This document shows, piece after piece, positions 35,713 through 44,441 of a stretch of 64,000 nt of DNA. The stretch's first letter is position 1. Every line of letters starts with the position of its first letter. Location: positions 124,001 through 188,000 of the forward strand of contig NZ_JACBZA010000001.1 of the NCBI RefSeq assembly GCF_013408535.1. The letters are read 5' to 3'. Under the pieces are notes generated by a model. It saw only the letters and a list, made by a program, of their open reading frames with translations. It was not told the origin of the DNA and ran no database searches. The DNA is from Actinopolymorpha cephalotaxi (GTDB lineage: Bacteria > Actinomycetota > Actinomycetes > Propionibacteriales > Actinopolymorphaceae). A program made the translations under genes and the position numbers.

Positions 35713-36573
35713 TCAGAGAACGAGGTCGGCGTACCGCTGGATCATCGTGGCGAGCACATCGTCGGGATCGGCGGCCCACACGTCGGCGTTGAAGATCTCC
35801 ACCTCGATGTCGCCGGTGTAGCCGGCCGCGTCGACCGCCTCCCGGAACGGCCGGAAGTCGATCACGCCGTCGCCCATCATTCCCCGGGCCAGCAGCGCGT
35901 CCGCGGGGATCGGCAGGTTGAAGTCGCACACCTGGAAGGACGCGATCCGCCCACCCGCACGGGCGATCTGGGCGAAGACAGCCGGGTCCCACCACAGGTG
36001 GAAGGTGTCCACGACGACGCCGACCTGCTCGACCGGGAACAGTTCGGCCAGGTCGAGTGCCTGCGCCAGGGTGGACAGCACCGCGCGGTCCGCGCAGTAC
36101 ATCGGGTGCAGAGGCTCGAGGGCGAGGCGGACACCGCGTTCACCGGCGTACGGCGCGAGTTCGGCGACCGCGTCGGCTACTCGTTCCCGCGCCGCGGGGA
36201 GGTTCCGGGACCCGTCCGGCAGCCCGCCCACGACCAGCACCAGGCAGGGCGCGCCGAGCGCCGCTGCCTCGTCGATCGCGAGCCGGTTGTCGTCAAGTGC
36301 GCGTTGACGGGCAGCAGGCTCGGCGGCGGTGAGGAAACCACCCCGGCACAGCGAGGAAACCCGGAGGCCCGTATCGCGTACGAGGGTGGCCGCGCGTTCC
36401 ACCCCGATGTCCTGCACGGGTTCGCGCCACAGGCCGATGGCGGGGATTCCCTTGCGTACACAGCCGGCGACCGCCTGCGCGACACCCCAGCTGTTGGTGG
36501 TCTTCTGGTTGAGAGACAACCGTGTCAAGTCCGCCTTGACGAGACTCCCGGCGGCACCGTCGGCAGCACTCAC
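35713..36573 (-). CDS. Sugar phosphate isomerase/epimerase-like TIM barrel, 286 aa
   Basis: AP_endonuc_2/xylose-isomerase-like barrel: LSLNQKTTNSWGVAQAVAGCVRKGIPAIGLWREP, CRGGFL, VLVVGGLPDGSR, LALEPLHPMYCADRAVLST (metal Glu), GVVVDTFHLWWDP (metal Asp/His), FQVCDF and DIEVEIFNADVW (metal Glu). Acts on a sugar or keto-sugar, not known which. Start overlaps the DUF993 stop by 4 nt, so it is coupled as the third gene of the operon. Confidence 0.85.
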   Translation of the reverse strand: MSAADGAAGSLVKADLTRLSLNQKTTNSWGVAQAVAGCVRKGIPAIGLWREPVQDIGVERAATLVRDTGLRVSSLCRGGFLTAAEPAARQRALDDNRLAIDEAAALGAPCLVLVVGGLPDGSRNLPAARERVADAVAELAPYAGERGVRLALEPLHPMYCADRAVLSTLAQALDLAELFPVEQVGVVVDTFHLWWDPAVFAQIARAGGRIASFQVCDFNLPIPADALLARGMMGDGVIDFRPFREAVDAAGYTGDIEVEIFNADVWAADPDDVLATMIQRYADLVL

Positions 36574-37745
36574 GCGGCGACTCCGTGCAGGGCAAGGAAA
36601 GTTCGCATCCGGGCAGCGGCGAGGTCCGGGTCCGGCAGCAGTCCGGCCCGGTCGGCGAGCCGGAACGCCTCCACCAGATGAGGAACGCTGCGCGCGCTCT
36701 GCAGCCCGCCCACCATCGCGAACGCGTCCTGGTGGCCGGAAAGCCAGGCCAGGAAGCAGATCCCGGTCTTGTAGTAGTACGTCGGTGTGCCGAACAGGTG
36801 CCGCGACAGCGGAACGGTCGGCCCGAACGCCTCGTCGTAGGCAGCGGTGTCACCGGCGTCCAGCGCGGCCAGCGCGGTCGCGGCGGCGGGTGCGATGGCG
36901 GCGAAGATCCCCAGCAGGGCGTCGGATCCGGAGGCGATCAGGTCGGGATAGTTGAAGTCGTCGCCGGTGTAGAGGCGTACGCCCGCGGGCAGGGCCGACC
37001 GCACGGCGATCTCGTGGTCGGCGTCGAGCAAGGACACCTTGACACCATCGACCACGCCCGCGTGGTCGCGTACCAGCGACAGGAACGTGTCCGTCGCGGC
37101 GGCGAGGTCGGCCGAACCCCAGTAGCCGCTCAGTGCGGGGTCGAACATCGGCCCCAGCCAGTGCAGGATCGCCGGGCGGCGTACCTGGCCGAGCAGCCGG
37201 TCGTAGACCTTGCGGTAGTCGTCGGCGTCCCGGGCAGCGGACGCCAGGTGCCGGCTGGCCATCAGGATGGGCTGTGCACCGGCGTTCTCGACCACCGCGA
37301 GCTGTTCCTCGTACGCCGCGACCACGTCGTCCAGGCTCGGTGGCCCGGCAGCGGCGGAAGCGCCCAGGGCCGGCAGCTGGTCGGTTCCCGCGCCGCAGGC
37401 GATTCGCCCGCCACAGGACGCGGCCTCGGCGGCGCTGCGCCGGATCAGCTCCGCCGTGGTGTCCCAGGTCAGGCCCATGCCGCGCTGCGCGGTGTCCATC
37501 GCGTCGGCGACCCCAAGGCCGTGCGCCCACAGGTGCCGGCGGAAGGCCAGGGTCGCGTCCCAGTCCAGTCGGGCCGGTGCGCCGGGAGTGTTGTCGGCGA
37601 ACGGGTCGGCCACCACGTGCGCGGCGGCGAACGCGACCCGGGAGGTGAAGCCCTCGCCGCGCCGGACCCACTGCGGCGGCGCCATCAGTTCGTACGGCCG
37701 GATCGATCCGTCCTCCGAGGGGAGGTTCAGCCGTGTGCCGGTCAC
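36570..37745 (-). CDS. DUF993 dihydrodipicolinate-synthase-like protein, 391 aa
   Basis: The sequence from VTGTRLNLPSEDGSIRPYEL on matches DUF993, a class I aldolase-like TIM-barrel family: GMGLTWDTTAELIRRSAAEA, GAGTDQLP, ILMASRHLASAA, LHWLGPMFDPALSGYWG, VDGVKVSLLDADHE (putative Schiff-base Lys), YTGDDFNYPDLI and YYYKTGICFLAWLSGHQ. Probably a retro-aldol or dehydratase step on a sugar acid; unproven. GTG at 37745 overlaps the Gfo/Idh stop. Confidence 0.8.
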   Translation of the reverse strand: MTGTRLNLPSEDGSIRPYELMAPPQWVRRGEGFTSRVAFAAAHVVADPFADNTPGAPARLDWDATLAFRRHLWAHGLGVADAMDTAQRGMGLTWDTTAELIRRSAAEAASCGGRIACGAGTDQLPALGASAAAGPPSLDDVVAAYEEQLAVVENAGAQPILMASRHLASAARDADDYRKVYDRLLGQVRRPAILHWLGPMFDPALSGYWGSADLAAATDTFLSLVRDHAGVVDGVKVSLLDADHEIAVRSALPAGVRLYTGDDFNYPDLIASGSDALLGIFAAIAPAAATALAALDAGDTAAYDEAFGPTVPLSRHLFGTPTYYYKTGICFLAWLSGHQDAFAMVGGLQSARSVPHLVEAFRLADRAGLLPDPDLAAARMRTFLALHGVAA

Positions 37746-38899
37746 GCGCCGACCTCCGGCACCTCGATCCGCCGGCCCTCCCGGGACGACGCGATGCCGA
37801 GCTCGGCCAGCTGAACGCCCCGGGCCGCAGCCAGGAAGTCGTACGGGAACGGCGCGGCGTCCTCCTCCAGCACGTGCCGCAGGAACTGTTCCCACTCGGC
37901 CTTGAAACCGTTGTCGTACTCCGCGTTGTCCGGCACCTGCTGCCACTGCTCGCGGAACGGCTCGGTGACCGGCAGATCGGGATTCCACACCGGCATCGGC
38001 GTGGTCGAGCGGTGCTGGATCCGGCAGTTGCGCAGTCCGGCGACCGCGCTGCCCTCGGTGCCGTCGACCTGGAACTCCACCAGTTCGTCGCGGTAGACCC
38101 GCACCGCCCAGGAGGAGTTGAGCTGGGCGATGGTGCCGTCCTCCAGCTCGAAGATCGCGTACGCGGCGTCGTCGGCGGTGGCCTCGTAGGCCTGGCCCTG
38201 CTCGTCCCACCGCTGCGGGATGTGGGTCACCGAACGGGCGGTGACGGCACGCACCCGGCCGGCGATCGACTCCAGGACGTAGTTCCAGTGGCAGAACATG
38301 TCCAGGGTGATCCCGCCGCCGTCCTCGGCGCGGTAGTTCCAGCTCGGCCGCTGCGCGCGCTGCCAGTCGCCCTCGAACACCCAGTAGCCGAACTCTCCGC
38401 GTACGGAAAGAATCCGGCCGAAGAACCCGCCCTCGACCAGCCGCCGGAGCTTGCGCAGGCCGGGGAGGAAGACCTTGTCCATCACTACGCCGTTCTTCAC
38501 CCCCGCCTCGCGGGCCGCCCGGACGAGCTCGAGCGCGCCGGCCACCGAGTCCGAGGTCGGCTTCTCGCAGTAGATGTGCCGGCCGGCGGCGATCGCGGCG
38601 AGCACCGACTTCTCTCGGGCGCGGGTCGTCTGGGCGTCGAAGTAGATCAGGGTGGAGGGGTCGGACAGGGCGGTGTCGAGGTCGGTGGTCCACCGGTTCA
38701 GGCCGTGGCGGTCGGCGATGTCGCGCAGCTTCTGCTCGGAGCGGCCGACCAGGAGAGGGGCGGGAACGACGCGGGTGCCGTCGGCGAGCTCGACGCCGCC
38801 CTGGTCCCGAATGGCGAGGATCGACCGCACCAGGTGCTGGTTGTACCCCATCCGGCCGGTCACGCCGTTCATGACGATCCCGACTTCACGCACGGCCAT
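37742..38899 (-). CDS. Gfo/Idh/MocA oxidoreductase, 385 aa
   Basis: N-terminal Rossmann motif GIVMNGVTGRMGYNQH and the catalytic EKP (YCEKPTSDS, ~110), then the C-terminal beta-sheet domain with YRAEDGGGITLDMFCHW (substrate-binding His). NAD(P)-dependent sugar or polyol dehydrogenase. First gene of the three-gene operon; GGGAGGG upstream. Faces a LacI gene and a LacI-type operator at 38941. Confidence 0.88.
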   Translation of the reverse strand: MAVREVGIVMNGVTGRMGYNQHLVRSILAIRDQGGVELADGTRVVPAPLLVGRSEQKLRDIADRHGLNRWTTDLDTALSDPSTLIYFDAQTTRAREKSVLAAIAAGRHIYCEKPTSDSVAGALELVRAAREAGVKNGVVMDKVFLPGLRKLRRLVEGGFFGRILSVRGEFGYWVFEGDWQRAQRPSWNYRAEDGGGITLDMFCHWNYVLESIAGRVRAVTARSVTHIPQRWDEQGQAYEATADDAAYAIFELEDGTIAQLNSSWAVRVYRDELVEFQVDGTEGSAVAGLRNCRIQHRSTTPMPVWNPDLPVTEPFREQWQQVPDNAEYDNGFKAEWEQFLRHVLEEDAAPFPYDFLAAARGVQLAELGIASSREGRRIEVPEVGA

Positions 38900-39282
38900 C
38901 GGACCCTCCCCGCTGAACGAACCTGTCTGGGAAACAGGATGGAAAACGCTTTCCGACGATTCGAAGGAGCCTAGCCGAGCCGGTCGACCGTGAGCAAGCC
39001 CGGCAACGGGCAGGGGTCGGACGCTGTCGGACCCTGTGGGAGCACGTCGTCGGGCAGATCGTCGGGCAGGTCCCTGGGCCGCCGGGTGCACCCTCGGGTA
39101 CGCCGGGCAGGGTCGAGGCATTTTCCCGCGCCGGCTGGCTCGCCGGTGCGTCTGCCCACCCGCGCGGGCGGGCGATCCGGCATGCTGGGGCGCGTACGTC
39201 GGACCAGGCAGACCCACACCGACGTGACCCGGCGTACACCGACGTACACCGGGAACGAACTGCGGGCGGAGACACGGAACAC
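38900..39282. promoter_or_regulatory. Divergent control region with LacI-type operator
   Basis: GGAAAACGCTTTCC (38941-38954) is a near-perfect palindrome with a central CG, the hallmark of LacI/GalR operators. It is 42 bp before the Gfo/Idh start. Further right the region has short repeats (TCGTCGGGCAG at ~39049, CGTACACCGACG at ~39230) and no ORF I would support. Confidence 0.75.
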
Positions 39283-40317
39283 ATGAGCATTCCCACGGTG
39301 GTCACCCTCGGCGACGTCGCCCGGCGGGCCGGGGTGTCGCTGGCGACCGCGTCGCGGGTGCTCAACGGCAGCACCCGGCGCGTCAACGAGGACCTGCGGG
39401 TCGTCGTGCTGAAGGCGGCGCAGGAGCTCGGCTACTCGCCCAACCTGCACGCCCAGGCGGTCGCGCGCGGGACGAGTTCGACCGTCGGCCTGGTCATGCA
39501 CGACATCGCCGACCCGTACTTCTCCGCGATCGCCTCCGGGGTGATGCGCGTCGCCGACGAGCGTGGCCTGATCGTCACGCTGGGCACCACCTCGCGCAAT
39601 CCCAACCGAGAGTTGCAGTACGTCGCGATGATGCGGGCCCAGCGTGCCCGGGCGGTGATCCTCGCCGGCACCCGTACCGCCGACAAGGAACAGACCGAGC
39701 GGCTGGCCGCGGAGGTCACGGCGTTCCGGCGTTCGGGCGGCCGGGTCGCCTGCGTGAGCCAGCACAAGCTGCCCGCCGACACGGTGCTGCCGGAGAACCG
39801 CGCGGGGGCGCGGGAGCTGGCGGTGAGGCTGGCCGAGCTCGGGCACCGGCGGTTCGGGGTACTCGCCGGTCCGCGCCAGTTGCTGACGGCGCGCGACCGG
39901 CTGGCGGGGTTCAAGGCGGGCCTGGCCGAGAAGGGCGTACGGCTCGCGCCGGACGCGGTCGTCGACGGGCCCTTCACCCGCGACGGCGGGTACCAGGCGG
40001 CACGCGACCTGATGGCCCGCGGGCTCGGCGTCTCGTGCGTCTTCGCGGTCAACGACGTGATGGCGGTCGGTGCGATGGCGGCCTGCCGCGACGAGGGCGT
40101 CGACGTTCCGCGGGATCTTTCCATCGCCGGCTTCGACGACATCCAGACGTTGCGCGACCTGGTCCCGCCGCTGACCACGGTCCGGCTCCCGCTGGAGGAG
40201 ATGGGCGTGCGCGCCGCGGAGCTGGCGCTGGAGCTGGACGCTCCGGAGAAGGACCGGCTGGTGCGCGTACGCGGCGAGGTCGTGATCCGGGAGAGCACCC
40301 GCAAGGTCCGCGGCTGA
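39283..40317 (+). CDS. LacI family regulator of the DUF993 cluster, 344 aa
   Basis: Helix-turn-helix TLGDVARRAGVSLATASRVLNGSTRRVNEDLRVVVLKAAQELGY (8-52), hinge helix LHAQAVARG, then a periplasmic-binding-like domain (VGLVMHDIADPYFSAIASGVMRVADERG ... FDDIQTLRDLVPPLTTVRLP). Effector likely an intermediate of the neighbouring pathway. Probably binds GGWAARCGCTTYCC sites at 38941 and 41148. Confidence 0.92.
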   Translation: MSIPTVVTLGDVARRAGVSLATASRVLNGSTRRVNEDLRVVVLKAAQELGYSPNLHAQAVARGTSSTVGLVMHDIADPYFSAIASGVMRVADERGLIVTLGTTSRNPNRELQYVAMMRAQRARAVILAGTRTADKEQTERLAAEVTAFRRSGGRVACVSQHKLPADTVLPENRAGARELAVRLAELGHRRFGVLAGPRQLLTARDRLAGFKAGLAEKGVRLAPDAVVDGPFTRDGGYQAARDLMARGLGVSCVFAVNDVMAVGAMAACRDEGVDVPRDLSIAGFDDIQTLRDLVPPLTTVRLPLEEMGVRAAELALELDAPEKDRLVRVRGEVVIRESTRKVRG

Positions 40318-40352
40318 CCCGCGCGCGGTGGCAACCCGCTCTGGGGCGGACG

Positions 40353-41081
40353 TCAGGTGCGTTTCGGTGTGTCCTGGATGATCTCGCGTGCCGCACGGAC
40401 GAGGGCGGCGTTGCCCGGGGCGGGGGCGCCGTCAGGGAGGTGAAGCACGTCTTCCAGGCCGATACGGGTGTCCAGGCCGCGGGAGGCCGCGAGCCGCAGG
40501 ACCGCCCACGCGGCGGTGTCCTCGCCGTGCAGCAGAATCGGCGCGGGAACAGATCCGAGTCCGTCCAGGAGCTCGGCCGCGGCGTGCAGCGCTTCCTGCG
40601 GGGCGGCCTCGGTGATCTCGGCCAGGACGCGCAGGACCCGGCGAGCCCCGGGCCAGTCCAGGAACCGTCGTGCCGCGGCAGTGCCGGAGTAGATGCCGGC
40701 CTCGACGCCGATTCCCCGATCCAGCAGGGCCGTGGCGACCTCGGATGCGCCGTCCTCGTGCCAGTTCACCGACGCGTGGTCGGGTAGCACGGTCCAGGAC
40801 CGGACCTGCGCGGCACGGGCACGAGGGTCCGGCGTGGCCCATGCGCCGGTGGTGACTCCGACGGGGACCCCCGGGACGGCAGCCCGCACCGCGCTCACCG
40901 CGGCGGCGACGGCGGCGGCTTCCAGCGTGTCCTGACCGTCGTGGTCCTTGGGGTGCAGGTGGACGTCCTCGGCGCCGGCGGCCACAGCCTCGCGGGCCGC
41001 CACCGCCAACTCCTCGGCGGTGACCGGCAGGTGGGCGCACTCGACCCGGCTTCGAGCACCGTTGGGACACACCTGCAGCAC
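40353..41081 (-). CDS. BKACE family 3-keto acid cleavage protein, 242 aa
   Basis: Opening VLQVCPNGARSR and zinc motif VHLHPKDHDG (~40), then VPVGVTTGAW, SVNWHEDGA, GVEAGIYS, ILLHGEDTAAW and GLEDVLHLPDG with the third ligand Glu. The family condenses a 3-keto acid with acetyl-CoA (Kce type). It is shorter than the usual 270-300 aa. GTG start; GAGGAT 6 nt upstream suggests leaderless. Divergent from the hydroxyacid dehydrogenase across a LacI-type operator. Confidence 0.82.
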   Translation of the reverse strand: MLQVCPNGARSRVECAHLPVTAEELAVAAREAVAAGAEDVHLHPKDHDGQDTLEAAAVAAAVSAVRAAVPGVPVGVTTGAWATPDPRARAAQVRSWTVLPDHASVNWHEDGASEVATALLDRGIGVEAGIYSGTAAARRFLDWPGARRVLRVLAEITEAAPQEALHAAAELLDGLGSVPAPILLHGEDTAAWAVLRLAASRGLDTRIGLEDVLHLPDGAPAPGNAALVRAAREIIQDTPKRT

Positions 41082-41147
41082 GACGCCATCCTCGCAGCCA
41101 CACCCCAGCCGGTGCCGGACGTGGTCACCACCGTCGTCGCCAGTCTC

Positions 41148-41161
41148 GGGAAGCGCTTACC
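41148..41161. promoter_or_regulatory. Second LacI-type operator
   Basis: GGGAAGCGCTTACC (minus strand GGTAAGCGCTTCCC) fits GGWAARCGCTTYCC, shared with 38941-38954. It occupies the -35 position relative to TACGCT (41171-41176), the -10 of the dehydrogenase gene, in the 102-bp gap to the BKACE gene. Confidence 0.65.
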
Positions 41162-41183
41162 CACGCGCGCTACGCTGCCGCAC

Positions 41184-42200
41184 ATGGTCCCAGCGCGCCG
41201 CCCCGCCGTCGTCCTCGCGATGTCCCCGGCCAACCTGCCCCGCCTGCTCGACGACCACCAACGGCAGCGCCTCGCCGCGATCGCGGACGTGGACCTCGAC
41301 CTCGTTCTGGACGAGTACCACAGCCCGCGCGCCCGGGCGGCCCTCGGCCGGGCGGAGGTGCTGCTCACCTGCTGGGGCGCCCCGCCCGTCGACGCCGAGG
41401 CGGTCGCCGCCGCGCCCGGGCTGGCCGCGGTCGTGCACGGTGCCGGCTCGGTCAAGAGCCTGGTCACCCAGGCCGCCTGGGACCACGGCGTCCGGGTCTC
41501 CTCGGCGGTCGCCGCGAATGCCGTCCCCGTCGCGGAGTACACCGTGGCCATGGTGGTGCTCGCCGGCAAGCGGGCGTCCCCCATCCAGGCGGCCTACAGA
41601 GCCGACGCGCGCCGACAGGACTGGGCCGCCCGGTTCCCCGGCCTCGGCAACTACCACACCACCGTCGGGATCGTCGGCGCCTCGCACGTCGGCCGGCGGG
41701 TGCTGGACCTGCTCGCGGCGTACGAGATGGACGTCCTGCTGGCCGACCCCACCCTGACCGCGGCGCAGGCCGCCGGCCTCGGCGCCCGGCTGGTCGACCT
41801 GGACGAGCTCGCCGCCGGTTCGGACGTGGTGAGCATCCACGCACCGGACGTACCTGCGACGTACCACCTGTTCGACGCCCGCCGGCTGGCCCTGATGCCG
41901 GACGGCGCCACCCTCGTCAACACCGCGCGCGGCCGGCTGGTGGACACCGCCGCACTGACCGCGGAGACGGTGAGCGGGCGGCTGTCCGCGGTGCTGGACG
42001 TCACCGATCCGGAGCCGCTGCCCGCGGACTCGCCGTTGTTCGGGCTGCCGAACGTCGTACTCACCCCGCACATCGCCGGGTCGCTGGGCAACGAGGTGCA
42101 CCGGATGGGCGCGCTCGCGGTGGACGAGGTCGAACGCTTCGCCCGGGGAGAGGGCTTCGCCCACCCGGTCGACCGGGCGCGACTGGACCTGCTGGCCTGA
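41184..42200 (+). CDS. D-isomer-specific 2-hydroxyacid dehydrogenase, 338 aa
   Basis: NAD-binding Rossmann core TVGIVGASHVGRRVLDLL (~155) and the catalytic triad Arg (VNTARGRLVDTAAL), Glu (DVTDPEPLPADSPL) and His (VVLTPHIAGSLGNE). Interconverts a 2-keto acid and a D-2-hydroxyacid; substrate unknown. Leaderless start: TACGCT 7 nt before the ATG. Co-regulated with the cluster through the operator at 41148 (inference). Confidence 0.88.
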   Translation: MVPARRPAVVLAMSPANLPRLLDDHQRQRLAAIADVDLDLVLDEYHSPRARAALGRAEVLLTCWGAPPVDAEAVAAAPGLAAVVHGAGSVKSLVTQAAWDHGVRVSSAVAANAVPVAEYTVAMVVLAGKRASPIQAAYRADARRQDWAARFPGLGNYHTTVGIVGASHVGRRVLDLLAAYEMDVLLADPTLTAAQAAGLGARLVDLDELAAGSDVVSIHAPDVPATYHLFDARRLALMPDGATLVNTARGRLVDTAALTAETVSGRLSAVLDVTDPEPLPADSPLFGLPNVVLTPHIAGSLGNEVHRMGALAVDEVERFARGEGFAHPVDRARLDLLA

Positions 42201-42231
42201 GCGAGCACCGGTACCGGGATAGGCTCCGGCC

Positions 42232-42345
42232 ATGGGACGAGGATCGCGAGCGAAGGTTCGTTGGACGAAGGAACGCACCCGCCGTAAGCGCGAGCGGGAC
42301 AAGCGCAAGGCAGAGGAACGAGGCGCGGCGCGCAAGAGCGGCTGA
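42232..42345 (+). CDS. 37-aa highly basic small protein
   Basis: MGRGSRAKVRWTKERTRR then KRERDKRKAEERGAARKSG: about half of the residues are Arg or Lys. TAGGCT (42220-42225) is 6 nt before the ATG and a strong terminator follows 26 nt after the stop, so the gene looks like a complete, leaderless, monocistronic unit. It resembles small RNA- or ribosome-binding proteins, but I cannot name a family. Confidence 0.55.
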   Translation: MGRGSRAKVRWTKERTRRKRERDKRKAEERGAARKSG

Positions 42346-42671
42346 CCGCGGGTCGTCGCCCGTGGGAGTTCGCCGTGTTGCCGGGGCGTTCCCCGGCAAC
42401 ACGGCGGTCTCCCGCCCCCGGCAGGCAGCGCTGAGCGCGGATGACCCGCCCGCCGGGCGCAGGCGTGATTCTTCGGCCGGTCCGCACCCTGTCCGGGAGC
42501 GATACGGCACGTGTGGGCTCCTTTCGGCCTATGATGCCGAGCCCGAGCATCGACACCCCGTTACGACGGTTTCGACGCACCTGCCAGCCTTTCGCCCGTT
42601 TTGACCGCGGCCAGGTCCGGACGCCGCCGCGTATTCTTTTGGGCAGGCAGACCTGAGAAGGAGCACGCGGC
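42346..42671 (+). terminator. Terminator and upstream region of ideR
   Basis: CGCCGTGTTGCCGGGG (42371-42386) pairs perfectly with CCCCGGCAACACGGCG (42391-42406), 16 bp with a 4-nt loop, ending the 37-aa gene. The rest of the gap, up to ideR, has an AAGGAG ribosome binding site at 42658-42663 and no other ORF. No iron box visible. Confidence 0.75.
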
Positions 42672-43424
42672 GTGAGCCACAGCGATCTGATCGACACCAC
42701 GGAGATGTATCTCCGCACCGTGTACGAGCTGGAGGAGGAGGGCATCGTCCCTCTCCGCGCCCGGATCGCCGAACGCCTGCACCAGTCCGGCCCGACGGTC
42801 AGCCAGACGGTCGCCCGGATGGAACGCGACGGACTGCTCACCGTCCAGGGTGACCGGCACCTCGAGCTGTCGCCGAAGGGCCGGGCGCTGGCCACCCGGG
42901 TGATGCGCAAGCACCGGCTCGCCGAGCGCCTGCTGGTCGACGTGATCGGGCTGGACTGGGAGCTGGTGCACGTCGAGGCCTGCCGCTGGGAACACGTGAT
43001 CTCCGACGACGTCGAACGCCGGCTGGTGACGATCCTCGGCGAGCCGACGGTCTCGCCCTACGGCAATCCCATCCCCGGTCTCGCCGAGCTCGGCTACACC
43101 GGCGCGGTGGAGGACTTCCTGACCGAGGTGGAGTCGCTGGAGCAGGTGGTCGGCAAGGCCGGGCCCGGTGAGGAGACCAAGGTGGTCGTACGCCGGATCA
43201 GTGAGCCGCTGCAGACGACGCCGGAGCTGATGGAGGTGCTGCGCCGGGCGGGTGCGCTCCCGGGTCAGACGGTGACCGTGACGGCCGGACCGGACACCGT
43301 GCAGGTCCGGGGCGGCGACGGCGGCGGCGACGGGATGAGCGGCGACGGGTCGGCGCGGATCGCCGGCGCGACCGCCGAGATCGCCCACCAGCACGCCGGT
43401 CACATCTTCGTCCGCCGGCTCTAG
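42672..43424 (+). CDS. ideR: IdeR/DtxR iron-dependent repressor, 250 aa
   Basis: Very close to DtxR/Ide[52 protein letters not shown] (DNA-binding, 5-55), [42 protein letters not shown] (metal sites with Cys102-type and His residues), and a C-terminal SH3-like domain. Glycine-rich insert [13 protein letters not shown] near 218. Represses iron uptake genes when loaded with Fe2+. GTG start behind AAGGAG. Confidence 0.94.
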   Translation: MSHSDLIDTTEMYLRTVYELEEEGIVPLRARIAERLHQSGPTVSQTVARMERDGLLTVQGDRHLELSPKGRALATRVMRKHRLAERLLVDVIGLDWELVHVEACRWEHVISDDVERRLVTILGEPTVSPYGNPIPGLAELGYTGAVEDFLTEVESLEQVVGKAGPGEETKVVVRRISEPLQTTPELMEVLRRAGALPGQTVTVTAGPDTVQVRGGDGGGDGMSGDGSARIAGATAEIAHQHAGHIFVRRL

Positions 43425-43445
43425 GTCGTGGTGGAACTACGACCT
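43423..43445 (+). terminator. Weak hairpin over the ideR stop
   Basis: AGGTCGT and ACGACCT form a 7-bp stem with a 9-nt loop, starting within the TAG stop codon. Possible terminator. Confidence 0.35.
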
Positions 43446-43560
43446 GGGTTCTCTCGGATCGAGCCGGGTGCGGCGGACAGGGCGCGGTGCCACCCTCCCG
43501 GACCGGGTCCTATCCTCGATCTGCCCTGCCCCCGTCCTCCGCGAAGGAGGCTGAAGCGCC

Positions 43561-44412
43561 GTGACGTCTGACTGGCGCGGCTATCTCGACGACTTCCACG
43601 TCCGCCACGCCGGTGTCACCGAGGACCTGCTGCGGCGTTGCCGTGCGGGCGACCTCACGCCGTACGGCTGGGTGCTTCGGCCGGTGGCCGGCAAGGGGCG
43701 TCGCGTACTCGACGTCGCGTGCGGCAGCGGTGCGGTGGCCGGTGACCTGCACCTGGAGCAGTACCAACGGGAGGGCATCGAGGATCCGCTGGTCGTCGGA
43801 GTCGACCGGTCGCGGCAGGAGCTCGCGAAGGCCAGGGAACGCCACCACGCCCAGGTGCTGTGTGCCGACGCCACCAGGCTGCCGTTCACCGAAGGCGGGT
43901 TCGACGCGGTGGTGTGCTCGATGAGCCTGATGGTGGTCCAGCCGCTGGCGGAGGCACTGGCGGAGATCGCGCGGGTGCTGCGCCCGGGCGGCATGCTGTC
44001 CGCGACCGTGCCGGCCGCGGTGCCGTTGCGGCCGAGCGACCTGCTGGTCCTGGGGCCGCTCACCGCCAGGCTTCGGACGCCGCCGCGGTTCCCCGGCTGG
44101 TCCGAGCTCGGCGACCTGGGCGACCGGCTGGAAGACGCCGGCCTGCACGTCGTCGAGGACGCCCGCGAGCGCTTCGTGTTCTCCGTACGCGACGCGGCCG
44201 ACGCCGAGTTGCTGATTGCCGCGCTGTACCTGCCGGACCTGTCGCCGGAGCGGCGGTCCACGGCGATCGCCTGGCTCACCGAACGCGCGCACGGTCGTCC
44301 GGAAGGAGTGGACATCGCCATCCCGATCCGCCGGGTGCTGGCGATGCGTCGTGAGCCCGCGCCGACGAGCCCTGCGAAACACGCTCGGGCGCTGGAGGCA
44401 AGGCGGGATTGA
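43561..44412 (+). CDS. Class I SAM-dependent methyltransferase, 283 aa
   Basis: Motif I VLDVACGSGAVAGDL, VGVDRSRQEL, CADATRLPFTEGGFDAVVCSMSLMVV and ARVLRPGGMLSATVP, as in UbiE/Methyltransf_11 proteins. Substrate unknown. GAAGGAGG lies just before the GTG. The C-terminal ~30 residues are Arg/Ala/Pro-rich. Stands alone, 137 nt after ideR. Confidence 0.84.
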   Translation: MTSDWRGYLDDFHVRHAGVTEDLLRRCRAGDLTPYGWVLRPVAGKGRRVLDVACGSGAVAGDLHLEQYQREGIEDPLVVGVDRSRQELAKARERHHAQVLCADATRLPFTEGGFDAVVCSMSLMVVQPLAEALAEIARVLRPGGMLSATVPAAVPLRPSDLLVLGPLTARLRTPPRFPGWSELGDLGDRLEDAGLHVVEDARERFVFSVRDAADAELLIAALYLPDLSPERRSTAIAWLTERAHGRPEGVDIAIPIRRVLAMRREPAPTSPAKHARALEARRD

Positions 44413-44441
44413 CAGCGTTCCTCGCTGTCAATCGTTCCTTG

